The notes under the pieces are model-generated. The model did not search any database and was not told the DNA's origin. It saw only the letters and a list, made by a program, of their open reading frames with translations. Of a DNA stretch of 64,000 nt, positions 36,219-43,602 are shown one piece after another. Position 1 is the first letter of the stretch. Each line of letters starts with the position of its first letter. Location: positions 1 to 64,000 of the forward strand of contig DAHUYD010000176.1 in NCBI GenBank assembly GCA_027315385.1. The letters are read 5' to 3'. Origin of the DNA: Acidobacterium sp. GTDB lineage: Bacteria; Acidobacteriota; Terriglobia; Terriglobales; Acidobacteriaceae. The position numbers and the translations under genes were made by a program.

Positions 36219-38411
36219 ATGTGTGCTTTCGGACAAACTAACCGCTTCCTCACTTTTTCGAGCCCGCTCGGCGCGGATGTGCTTCTTCCCGAACGCATCC
36301 GCGGTTTCGAGGGAATCTCCGAGCTTTTTCGCTACGAGGTTGACCTGATCGCCGCCGCCGAAATGGCGGTCGACCCGAAGGACATCGTGGGAAAGAAGGT
36401 CTGCGTCCAGATGCAGGCCAACAGCGCCGGTGTCAGGCGCTGCTTCCACGGCATCGTCGCCGCTCTTGAGATGAACGGCGGCGACCGCGAATTTCACAAT
36501 TTTCGCGCCGTCGTTGTTCCCTCCATCTGGCCGCTGACCCTCAACCGGGAGACCCGTGTCTTCCAGGACAAGACGGTAGTCCAGATTATCCAGCAGATCG
36601 TCGGTGACTACGGAGTCGCTATAACCGTCGACTGCTCGGCCACTTACCCGCAGCTGGATTACTGTACCCAGTACCGCGAGAGCGACTTTGCATTTATCTC
36701 GCGCCTCATGGAACAGTTCGGCATCTTCTATTACTTCAAACACTCGCCGGACAACGACGTCTTTGTCCTCAATGACAATTCCAGCGTCCTCTCTGTCTGC
36801 GCGATTGAGGATAAGTTTACCTACGCCCCCCAGGAGTCCGACCGCGAGGGCTACTACCATTTCATCGTTGACCGCCTCGCTTCCCGGTCCACCCTGGTTC
36901 CCGGCAAATACTCCCTCTGGGACTACAGCTTTGTCCGCTACGGCCTCGTCTCCCGCGGGGCAAAAAACACCGCGGGGCCCCTCGGCGCCAACCCTTATGA
37001 ACAATACGACTACGCCGACAGTGCTGCCGCCTATGTCAAACTCGGCACCCGGAAAACCGATGACCTCGCCACTTTGTTCCTCGACGTGCGCCAGGCCAGA
37101 GGCGATGCGGAAACCCTCATCGTCGAAGGCTCCTCCAATGCCATCTCCATGGAGTCCGGATTTACCTTTGAGCTCCTGAAACATCCCCAGTCCAGCCTCA
37201 ACGTCAAATACCTCGCCACTCACGTCGAGCACGACGCGCAACAGGTCCCTTCCTACCGCTCCCATGAGGATCCCCGCACGCCCTACACCAACGCCTTCGT
37301 TGCCATTCCCTTCTCCATTCCCTATCGCCCGCCCATTCGCACTCCCAGACCCGTTGTCAGCGGTGTGCATACCGGCAAAGTCGTTACCCCCAGCGGCGAA
37401 GACTCCTTCATGGATAAGTACGGTCGCGTATGCGTTCAGTTCTGGTGGGATCGCATCCGCAAGCCCAATACTCCCGATCACACCCTCCTCCGCGTGGCCC
37501 AGTCCTGGGCCGGCAGCGGATGGGGCTCCTACTTCTGGCCGCGCGTCGGCGACGAGGTCCTGATCGACTTCATCGAGGGCGACCCCGATCAGCCCATTGT
37601 CGTCGGCTCCGTCTATAACGGCGTCAACATGCCCAAATACAACCCTGCTGGCCAGTACACTCTGTCCGGAATTCTCACCCGCAGCTCCAAACAGGGTGGA
37701 GAGGCCAATGCCAACGAGCTCCGCTTCGAGGATCTCAAGGACAAAGAACAGATCTACATGAATGCCGAGCGCGACTATGACATCCATGTCGAGCACGACT
37801 GGCACAGCCTCATCGGCAATGAACGTCACATCACCGTCGACAAGAGTCACTTCGAGCAGATCGGCGGCGACAAGCACGTGCTCGTCAAAGGCAAACAACT
37901 CCAGGAAATCGATGGCGAAAGCGACCTCAATGTGAAGGGCGCGCACCTCGTCCAGGTCGGCGGCGACCACAGCCATAAAGTCGGCGGCAGTATGGACGAA
38001 TCCGTCGGCGGAACCTACGGTATGGCCGTTTCCTCCAACCTTGTCCAGCAGGTCGGATCGAATCACTCCCTCACCGTCGGTAAAAATCAGGACAGCATGA
38101 TCGGGCAGTCCTGCAACCTCACCGCCGGCCAAACCATTAACATCCTCGGCGGCACCAGCGTCAACATCACCGGCGGCTCCTCCGGTGTCAGCATCGTTGG
38201 TCCCGGCGGCTTCATTTCCATCACCGAAGAGGGCATCTCCATCATGGGAACCATGGTGATGATCAACAGCGGCGGCGCTCCCACTCCCGCCAGCCCCGCC
38301 AGCCCCGATACTCCCTCGCAGCCCACCGCTCCCACTGCGCCCACTGCACCAACGTTTCCTGGCGACGATCCACCTTCCAAGGGAAACTCAGGTGGTAACT
38401 CGGATTCGTAA
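36219..38411 (+). CDS. vgrG: T6SS spike protein VgrG (TssI)
   Basis: The product is 730 residues. The gp27-like part spans about 1-380 (FLTFSSPLGADVLLPERIRGFEGISELFRYEVDL, LNRETRVFQDKTVVQIIQQI, MEQFGIFYYFKHS). The gp5 OB-fold holds DKYGRVCVQFWWDR and the WAGSGWGSYFWPRVGDEVLIDF signature. A triple-stranded needle of repeating IGGDKHVLVKG/VGGDHSHKVGG strands follows, and a Pro/Thr-rich tail closes it (PTAPTAPTAPTFPGDD). There is no separate enzymatic domain, so it is a carrier spike. The PAAR protein encoded next would sharpen its tip. Confidence 0.96.
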   Translation: MCAFGQTNRFLTFSSPLGADVLLPERIRGFEGISELFRYEVDLIAAAEMAVDPKDIVGKKVCVQMQANSAGVRRCFHGIVAALEMNGGDREFHNFRAVVVPSIWPLTLNRETRVFQDKTVVQIIQQIVGDYGVAITVDCSATYPQLDYCTQYRESDFAFISRLMEQFGIFYYFKHSPDNDVFVLNDNSSVLSVCAIEDKFTYAPQESDREGYYHFIVDRLASRSTLVPGKYSLWDYSFVRYGLVSRGAKNTAGPLGANPYEQYDYADSAAAYVKLGTRKTDDLATLFLDVRQARGDAETLIVEGSSNAISMESGFTFELLKHPQSSLNVKYLATHVEHDAQQVPSYRSHEDPRTPYTNAFVAIPFSIPYRPPIRTPRPVVSGVHTGKVVTPSGEDSFMDKYGRVCVQFWWDRIRKPNTPDHTLLRVAQSWAGSGWGSYFWPRVGDEVLIDFIEGDPDQPIVVGSVYNGVNMPKYNPAGQYTLSGILTRSSKQGGEANANELRFEDLKDKEQIYMNAERDYDIHVEHDWHSLIGNERHITVDKSHFEQIGGDKHVLVKGKQLQEIDGESDLNVKGAHLVQVGGDHSHKVGGSMDESVGGTYGMAVSSNLVQQVGSNHSLTVGKNQDSMIGQSCNLTAGQTINILGGTSVNITGGSSGVSIVGPGGFISITEEGISIMGTMVMINSGGAPTPASPASPDTPSQPTAPTAPTAPTFPGDDPPSKGNSGGNSDS

Positions 38412-38463
38412 CCCGCGCCGGTCCGCGCCCCTGCGCAAAACGCTGTAAGGAGAACGCCGAACC

Positions 38464-39303
38464 ATGGGAATGCCCGCTTGCCACATCACCAGTCAAACCG
38501 CTCACGGCGGCATTGTCACGGTAGGCTGCCCCACCGTTCTCATCGGCTTCCTGCCCGCCTCCCGCATCGGCGATCTCCACACCTGCCCCATGACCACGGG
38601 TCCGGTTCCTCACGTGGGCGGCCCCTTCATTCTCGGTTCGCCCACCGTCCTCGTCGGCGCAATGCCCCAGTCCCGCGTCACCGACCAGCTCACCTGCGTC
38701 GGCCCTCCCGACGTCGCCGTCATGGGCTGCGAGACCGTCCTGGTCGGCATGGCCGGAGGCGCCGGCGCTGTCGCCGTTGTCGCCGGAGTTCAGGCCATGG
38801 GCGCCTCGGTCCCCACGCAGGATCCCGCTGCCTCATCCTCTTCGCAGCCCCAGGCCCAGCTCCAGCAGGACGGCACCGTCAAAACCTCCGCCGCGCCCGG
38901 CACACGCCTGCCCCCCAACACGCTCAGCCAGCCTGGCTGGCCCGACCTCCCCGCCGATCAGGCCCCGAATTTTCAGTCTGCCCAGCCCGTCAACCTCCCA
39001 CCCGGCACCAAACTCTACCGCGTTATCGGAGATGGCAACGATCCATCCGGAAGCTACTGGTCCCTCGGTGTGCATGGCGATGAGGCAAGCTGGCGCGACG
39101 AATGCGCAGTCAAGCCCGAGTGGAATAACGATGGAAAGTTCGTGTCCTGCACCGTGCCTCCCGAGGGCCTCAGGGCCTGGATGGGTCCAGCCGCCAGCCA
39201 GGGTCCGCACAAAGGCGGCGCCGTCCAGTTCTATACGCCTCCCGGAGTCGTCAAGCCTGGCCCCGCCATCCCCACTCCCTGGGCCTCGAAGGGAAAGATC
39301 TGA
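38464..39303 (+). CDS. PAAR spike-tip protein with C-terminal toxin-like domain
   Basis: The product is 279 residues. The N-terminal PAAR domain (about 1-95) starts MGMPACHITSQTAHGG and repeats the GCPTVLIGFLPASRIGD/GSPTVLVGAMPQSRVTD turns that form the sharp cone on VgrG. A weakly hydrophobic segment (about 97-115) and a low-complexity linker follow. The C-terminal part (about 179-279) reads GTKLYRVIGDGNDPSGSYW ... VKPEWNNDGKFVSCTVPPEG ... GGAVQFYTPPG, resembling toxin domains that begin LYRV and carry SYW and EWGN-type blocks in polymorphic toxins. An ADP-ribosyltransferase-like or other small toxin fold is possible but not proven. AAGGAG precedes the start. Confidence 0.85.
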   Translation: MGMPACHITSQTAHGGIVTVGCPTVLIGFLPASRIGDLHTCPMTTGPVPHVGGPFILGSPTVLVGAMPQSRVTDQLTCVGPPDVAVMGCETVLVGMAGGAGAVAVVAGVQAMGASVPTQDPAASSSSQPQAQLQQDGTVKTSAAPGTRLPPNTLSQPGWPDLPADQAPNFQSAQPVNLPPGTKLYRVIGDGNDPSGSYWSLGVHGDEASWRDECAVKPEWNNDGKFVSCTVPPEGLRAWMGPAASQGPHKGGAVQFYTPPGVVKPGPAIPTPWASKGKI

Positions 39304-39695
39304 TGCCCGGCGCCACTCCTTCCCTCATCGCGGCGCAGGTCGACCGCTTCGTCAAAGTCTTTGCCGCTTTCGTTCAGGAGGCTCGCAACGCCGTGGCTGA
39401 CGCTGCTCTCAATCCCGAACTCGCCGGCACTCCGCAGTTCCAGTCGTGGCGCGACCGCGTGCTGCCCTTGCTCGAACAGAAAAATGCGCTGGTGCAGCAG
39501 GCCCTCTCCGCCTTTCAGGCTGGAGACGCGGGCCCCATATTAATCCAGGCGGAGGACAAACGCGGCCTCGCGAAGGATATGGATGGCTTTCCGCTCACCT
39601 TCGCCGGCCCCGATCACGCCGAGGCCCTCCAGACTCTCAGAACCTCCGTGGTCCGCAGCGCCTGGCAGCTCTGCCAGACCGCCGGCATTCCCTGA
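39303..39695 (+). CDS. Candidate immunity protein for the PAAR effector
   Basis: The product is 130 residues of mainly helical, soluble protein (AQVDRFVKVFAAFVQEARNAVADAAL ... LEQKNALVQQALSAF). I recognise no family. Its ATG overlaps the PAAR gene's TGA by one base (TGATG), the tight coupling expected for a toxin and its immunity partner. No signal peptide is seen, so it would act in the cytoplasm. A chaperone or adaptor role is the main alternative. Confidence 0.55.
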   Translation: MPGATPSLIAAQVDRFVKVFAAFVQEARNAVADAALNPELAGTPQFQSWRDRVLPLLEQKNALVQQALSAFQAGDAGPILIQAEDKRGLAKDMDGFPLTFAGPDHAEALQTLRTSVVRSAWQLCQTAGIP

Positions 39696-39744
39696 CCCAC
39701 TCTGCCCCAACTTCAGGAAAGGAACCGCGCTACCCCTTTTCCCC

Positions 39745-40218
39745 ATGAGCACGAACCCCGGTCAACCCGTCATCCCCTCCGCCGCGGCTCGCATCGGCAG
39801 GTGGATCGTTCCCGGCATCCCCCGGGGATGGACCTGGATTCCCGATTTCGGCATTCAGAAGCGCGCTGAAGGCGTCGTTCCCAGCAACGTCAGTTTGCGC
39901 GAGGATGTCCTCCTCGCCGGCAACCGGCTCGAGCTCTACATCCGCGCCCAGATCGCCATCATGAACCGCACCTTCGTCGAGCCCATGATCGCCGGCCCTC
40001 TGCCTTCGCAGTTTCCAGGCGCCGATGAGGCGGCCATGCTCATGCTCAGGCACCGCCCCATGCATCAGGTCAGCGTCTTTCAGGTCCAGCACTATCTCCG
40101 CGCCGGCAACTGGATCGGGATCGCCACCCTCACTACCCTCGAGTCTGAATTGCTCCAGGTCCGTCCCGATTTCGACCAGTTCATGAACGTGCTGAGGATT
40201 GAACCCCAACAAATCTGA
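39745..40218 (+). CDS. DcrB/DUF1795 (Eag-like) T6SS chaperone
   Basis: The product is 157 residues from ATG 39745. The pattern fits the DcrB/DUF1795 fold used by Eag chaperones: a strand-rich N-terminus (IPRGWTWIPDFGI), VVPSNVSLREDVLLAGNRLELYIRAQIAIM, and a C-terminal VFQVQHYLRAGNWIGIATLT ... FDQFMNVLRI. Eag proteins stabilise hydrophobic segments of PAAR effectors before loading, and the PAAR protein two genes upstream has such a segment at about 97-115. The family call rests on pattern, not strong identity. Confidence 0.6.
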   Translation: MSTNPGQPVIPSAAARIGRWIVPGIPRGWTWIPDFGIQKRAEGVVPSNVSLREDVLLAGNRLELYIRAQIAIMNRTFVEPMIAGPLPSQFPGADEAAMLMLRHRPMHQVSVFQVQHYLRAGNWIGIATLTTLESELLQVRPDFDQFMNVLRIEPQQI

Positions 40219-40295
40219 GCGGGCCCATTCCGAAGGCCGCGCCCTTCCCGAATTGCAATCCCGGTCGCCCCCGCCGCAGCCCGCCCCCGCCGCCC

Positions 40296-41399
40296 CTATT
40301 CTGCTTTGCCGATCAGGATCCGCTTGGTGAATTGTCCGTAACAGTCGGCATTCACAAGTGCGTATTCGGGATGGTGACGCGCCATGATTATGTCCATCGG
40401 TTCCTGGCTGGATTGGTGTCCAAACGGATCGGTACTGTTGCCGAAGTTCGGGTCCGCGGGATCGTCGCTTTGGCGCGTGCACTGGAAAACTCCGTTCCCG
40501 TCCACGTCCGGAACGTCCACCGCGTTGATCGTGCCGTGTGCGAACTCGTGTACCAGTGTGCAGATTGTGTCATCCGTGGTTTTTGCGTAGCTTCCGCTTC
40601 CGATAAACGCGCGGCCCACCAGCATATCCACGTTGCCGGTCAGGGAGACGGCAGCCTGCGCCTTCGGGGCGGCAACCGCCTGGCCCACAGCCGCCGCCTT
40701 AGCGGCCACGCCGCCTCCCAACGCGGCTTGTCCGCTCCGAGACACCAGGTTTCTCCGCACGCAGCCACCGTACGTGTTCGCCCACACCTGACGGTTGCGC
40801 ACGTCGGTAAAGGTCGGTGTGCCGTTGAAGGCCAGTACCAGGGCCTGAAAATTGGAAACGACTCGGTTCAGCCGGTCCTCGTCGTATGGACCGAAAAAAT
40901 CCGTAAACGCCGCTTCTTCTTCCGGCATGGGAAATGCGAATTGCCGCCGCTTCGCCACCCGCAGCATCGCGTCCCGAGCTGACGAGACTCCCAGCTTCAC
41001 CCGGCGCATCGCTTCGTTGATTTTGGATATCTGCGCCGTGGTCATCGGCGGCACCTGCTGGTTCGCAGCCACCAGATCGGCCCCCGCATACATCACCAGC
41101 CTCCATCCCGTCGGAGTCACCCCCGAGGCGCCCACTCCCGCCATCTGCGCTGGCTTATTGCGCCATTGGCGGGCGAGTTCATTCTCGAGTTCATCCGCCG
41201 CCGCTCGAATAATCCCGTATTCCGCGGGTACCGCGGTCTTCCAGGCAGAGAACTTGGTCCACACGGTCTGCATATTTACGTCCTTCTGACCCTGGCCCAT
41301 TCTTGCCCAGACTAATACCGCGGCATCCACCTCCCTCAGTTGCGCACTCCTCACGCGCTGCCCGCGCGTCCTGATTTCCCACTCGGTAACGATCGACAT
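40296..41399 (-). CDS. M35-like zinc metallopeptidase, possible T6SS effector
   Basis: The product is 367 residues from ATG 41399, with AAGGAG upstream. A zinc-peptidase motif HEFAH (284-288) is followed by GTINAVDVPD, which may give the Asp ligand of aspzincins, and the C-terminus has EYALVNADCYGQF, matching the NADxY motif of the deuterolysin/Lys-specific metallo-endopeptidase family (M35). The N-terminal 230 residues are helical and unrecognised. There is no signal peptide, so export by Sec is unlikely. It lies convergent to the vgrG-PAAR-chaperone genes and downstream of the PP2C gene on the same strand, so delivery by the T6SS is plausible. Confidence 0.7.
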   Translation of the reverse strand: MSIVTEWEIRTRGQRVRSAQLREVDAAVLVWARMGQGQKDVNMQTVWTKFSAWKTAVPAEYGIIRAAADELENELARQWRNKPAQMAGVGASGVTPTGWRLVMYAGADLVAANQQVPPMTTAQISKINEAMRRVKLGVSSARDAMLRVAKRRQFAFPMPEEEAAFTDFFGPYDEDRLNRVVSNFQALVLAFNGTPTFTDVRNRQVWANTYGGCVRRNLVSRSGQAALGGGVAAKAAAVGQAVAAPKAQAAVSLTGNVDMLVGRAFIGSGSYAKTTDDTICTLVHEFAHGTINAVDVPDVDGNGVFQCTRQSDDPADPNFGNSTDPFGHQSSQEPMDIIMARHHPEYALVNADCYGQFTKRILIGKAE

Positions 41400-41541
41400 T
41401 CGTGCTTCTCCTTGTCGTGTGAGGACATTCGATTGAAAGCAGGCCCTCCGTCTCCGTGATCCGGAGTGGCGCCCGCTGCCGCCGGGCCCGCGAAATCCCT
41501 GTGCTCCGCGTTTCTTACGGAGAAGCCGTGGCGCCATCCGG

Positions 41542-42297
41542 CTACTGCTCCTCAGCCTCCAGAAACTGCACCAGCATACACGTCACGTTGTCCACCGCGC
41601 CATGCCGCTTGGCCTCGTCGATCAGCGCCTGGCATCCCTCGTTCAGCGTCCCGCTCGCCACGATCAGCCTCGCGATCGTTGGCGCGTCCGCATACCGCGT
41701 CAGCCCGTCGCTCGTCAGCAGCACAATGTCTCCAGCCTCCAGGCTTCCTGTGAAGATGTCCGGCTCCACCGCCTCCCCCACCCCCACCGCCCGCGTGATC
41801 AGCGACTGCAGCGGCGAGGCCTCGGCCTCTTCCTGCTTCATCGAGCCGCTCCGCACCTGTTCCGCCACGAACGAATGATCCCTCGTGATCTGCGCGCACA
41901 CACCCCCGCGAAGAAAGTATGCCCGGCTGTCCCCAACGTTGCCCACAATCACGCGCCGCCCGTCCACGCACGCCGCCACCAGCGTCGTCCCCATCCCCCG
42001 CAGCTCTTCCTGCCCCTGCGACATCCGGTACACCGCCCGGTTGGCATGGGTAATCGACTCGTACAGTCGCTCTTCGCGCGTCCGCGCCGACGGTTCTCCC
42101 CGGCTGAACTCCTCCACCAGCTCCTGCACCGCCGTCGCGCTTGCGGTTTCTCCCGCCGCGTTTCCCCCCATCCCGTCGCAAACCACGAACAGCTCAGCTT
42201 CCAGATCGTAGCCGAAGCTGTCTTCATTGTTCGTGCGCACACAGCCGATATCCGTCAGCGCGGCGACCTGTACTTTCAGCGCCATTTCGTTCGTCAT
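41542..42297 (-). CDS. PP2C-family Ser/Thr phosphatase (PppA/Stp1-like)
   Basis: The product is 251 residues from ATG 42297, behind AAGG. All metal-binding PP2C motifs are visible: RTNNEDSFGYD, FVVCDGMGGNAAGE, GTTLVAA, VIVGNVGDSRAYFL, ITRDHSFV, DIVLLTSDGLT and GAVDNVTCMLVQF. In T6SS clusters such enzymes (PppA) reverse kinase phosphorylation that triggers assembly. The large Ser/Thr kinase encoded at 43603 is the probable opponent. The long leader (about 205 bases) carries a G-rich repeat on the transcript strand. Confidence 0.93.
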   Translation of the reverse strand: MTNEMALKVQVAALTDIGCVRTNNEDSFGYDLEAELFVVCDGMGGNAAGETASATAVQELVEEFSRGEPSARTREERLYESITHANRAVYRMSQGQEELRGMGTTLVAACVDGRRVIVGNVGDSRAYFLRGGVCAQITRDHSFVAEQVRSGSMKQEEAEASPLQSLITRAVGVGEAVEPDIFTGSLEAGDIVLLTSDGLTRYADAPTIARLIVASGTLNEGCQALIDEAKRHGAVDNVTCMLVQFLEAEEQ

Positions 42298-42502
42298 GGC
42301 CGACACCTTTTTCTGCCGGCGGTCCAGGCACTGTCACCCGAAGTTCCGCCTCCGGCAACCTCTGTCATGCTCATCGATTGGGAAAAACGTGTAGTTGAAT
42401 GTAGCTGGGCCAGTGTGGTTTTTGCAAGATTGTACCGGTTGCCGCAGTCATTCGCCACGCGCCCTGAATACCTCTCCGGATAACCCCGGATAATCGGACA
42501 TC

Positions 42503-42540
42503 CCCGGATACCCACCCGGATACCCACCCGGTTATCCCCC
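42503..42540 (-). repeat. Tandem repeat with G-quadruplex potential before the PP2C gene
   Basis: On the plus strand two exact 12-base units CCCGGATACCCA (42503-42514, 42515-42526) and a diverged third follow each other. The minus strand, which is the transcript strand here, therefore has six G-tracts: GGGGG, GGG, GGG, GGG, GGG and GGGG, with loops of 6, 1, 5, 1 and 5 bases. This fits the usual G-quadruplex pattern. More CCGGATAA-like pieces lie at 42475-42500 and 42550-42560. The remainder of the 257-base gap shows no gene. Confidence 0.7.
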
Positions 42541-42554
42541 GCTTATGACCCCGG

Positions 42555-43352
42555 TTATGCCTCTTCGTCCTCGTCCTTCGAGTGAGCTTCCAGCTCCCGC
42601 AGATACATCTGCAGCACCTCCGGCCCCGATCCCGCCACATGATCGCCCGGCTTTCCTCCGCTCTTCTCCCACCCCGTCAGGAAAACCAGCGGAATCCAGC
42701 CCCGCTGGTCTTGCTCCACATGCCGCCCGAACGCGAACAGCGTCTTCGACAGCCTCACCGGAAGCGGCACGCCCGCGATCGCGTTCGCGCCCGGATCCTT
42801 ACACAGCTCCGGTGACGATGTCACCAGGTATTCCCTGCAGCTCAGCGGCCGCATCGGATGAATGCTGCAACTCTCGTCCTCGAGAAAGGGGCACGCCACC
42901 CCGGCGTAGAAGTAGTCCAGATTCAGCCGCGTATTCGTCGCCTCGTCGTTCATCCACTTGCCATCCAGGATCCTGTCGATGACCCCCGCGTCCCGCAGCG
43001 CCGACAGCGCCTCGTGGAACCGCTGCCGCACTCGTGCCTGCCGCTCCTCCGGCAGCGTCTTCAGCCATTCCGTCATCGCCTCGGCCTCGAACAGGCTCAG
43101 CGGCACCAGTTGCCGGCAGCACGCCCCGCACCCCGCTCGGCACGATATCGGACTTCCCGCCGCCTCCGCTTCCGCCGCCACCTGATCTCCAATCGTGTTC
43201 TCCATCGCCCGAAGAATCGGCAGCAGCTCGGTCAGCGTGGTTCGGCCGGTGGGCAACTGGACTGTCGCCCGCAGCGTTGCCTTGCCCACATGCAGCGCAA
43301 ATTCGGTCTGCGTATAGTCTGACGCCCCTGCGCTCGAAGCTTCTTCGGCCAT
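42555..43352 (-). CDS. YkgJ-like CxxCxxCC metal-cluster protein
   Basis: The product is 265 residues from ATG 43352, behind GGAG. The CRAGCGACCRQLVPLS block and later CPFLEDESCSIHPMRPLSCREYLVTS place it in the YkgJ/UPF0153 family, whose cysteines are thought to bind zinc or an iron-sulfur cluster. The N-terminal 75 residues are an extra region (YTQTEFALHVGKATLRATVQLP). The role of the family is not known. It precedes the PP2C gene on the same strand, 257 bases apart. Confidence 0.85.
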   Translation of the reverse strand: MAEEASSAGASDYTQTEFALHVGKATLRATVQLPTGRTTLTELLPILRAMENTIGDQVAAEAEAAGSPISCRAGCGACCRQLVPLSLFEAEAMTEWLKTLPEERQARVRQRFHEALSALRDAGVIDRILDGKWMNDEATNTRLNLDYFYAGVACPFLEDESCSIHPMRPLSCREYLVTSSPELCKDPGANAIAGVPLPVRLSKTLFAFGRHVEQDQRGWIPLVFLTGWEKSGGKPGDHVAGSGPEVLQMYLRELEAHSKDEDEEA

Positions 43353-43602
43353 CCCTGCTCCTTGTCCGCAAGTCGCTCCCGATTCTACCCGTTCGGCCGC
43401 CGCGGTGTCCCTGCCCAATCGCCCCTCCCGCACGCCTCCGGAATTGTTGGCGAGCGCACCGCAAACATGCTACCGTTCTGGTGCGGGTCCAGCGTACATT
43501 TTGATTGGTATCAGGCTCAACGACTGAGCCCGCTCATGGCGTTTTACGCTCCCCATCTTTTTTTGAGCGGCTACCCCTTTTCACGCTTCCCTGGCAAAAA
43601 TC

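Noticed and set aside
38464-39303. Firm call of an ADP-ribosyltransferase toxin
   Set aside because: The LYRV start is suggestive, but I cannot see a full catalytic set from sequence alone, so only a toxin-like domain is claimed.
42475-42560. CRISPR array
   Set aside because: The repeats are 12 bases with no spacers of constant length and no cas genes are present anywhere in the window.
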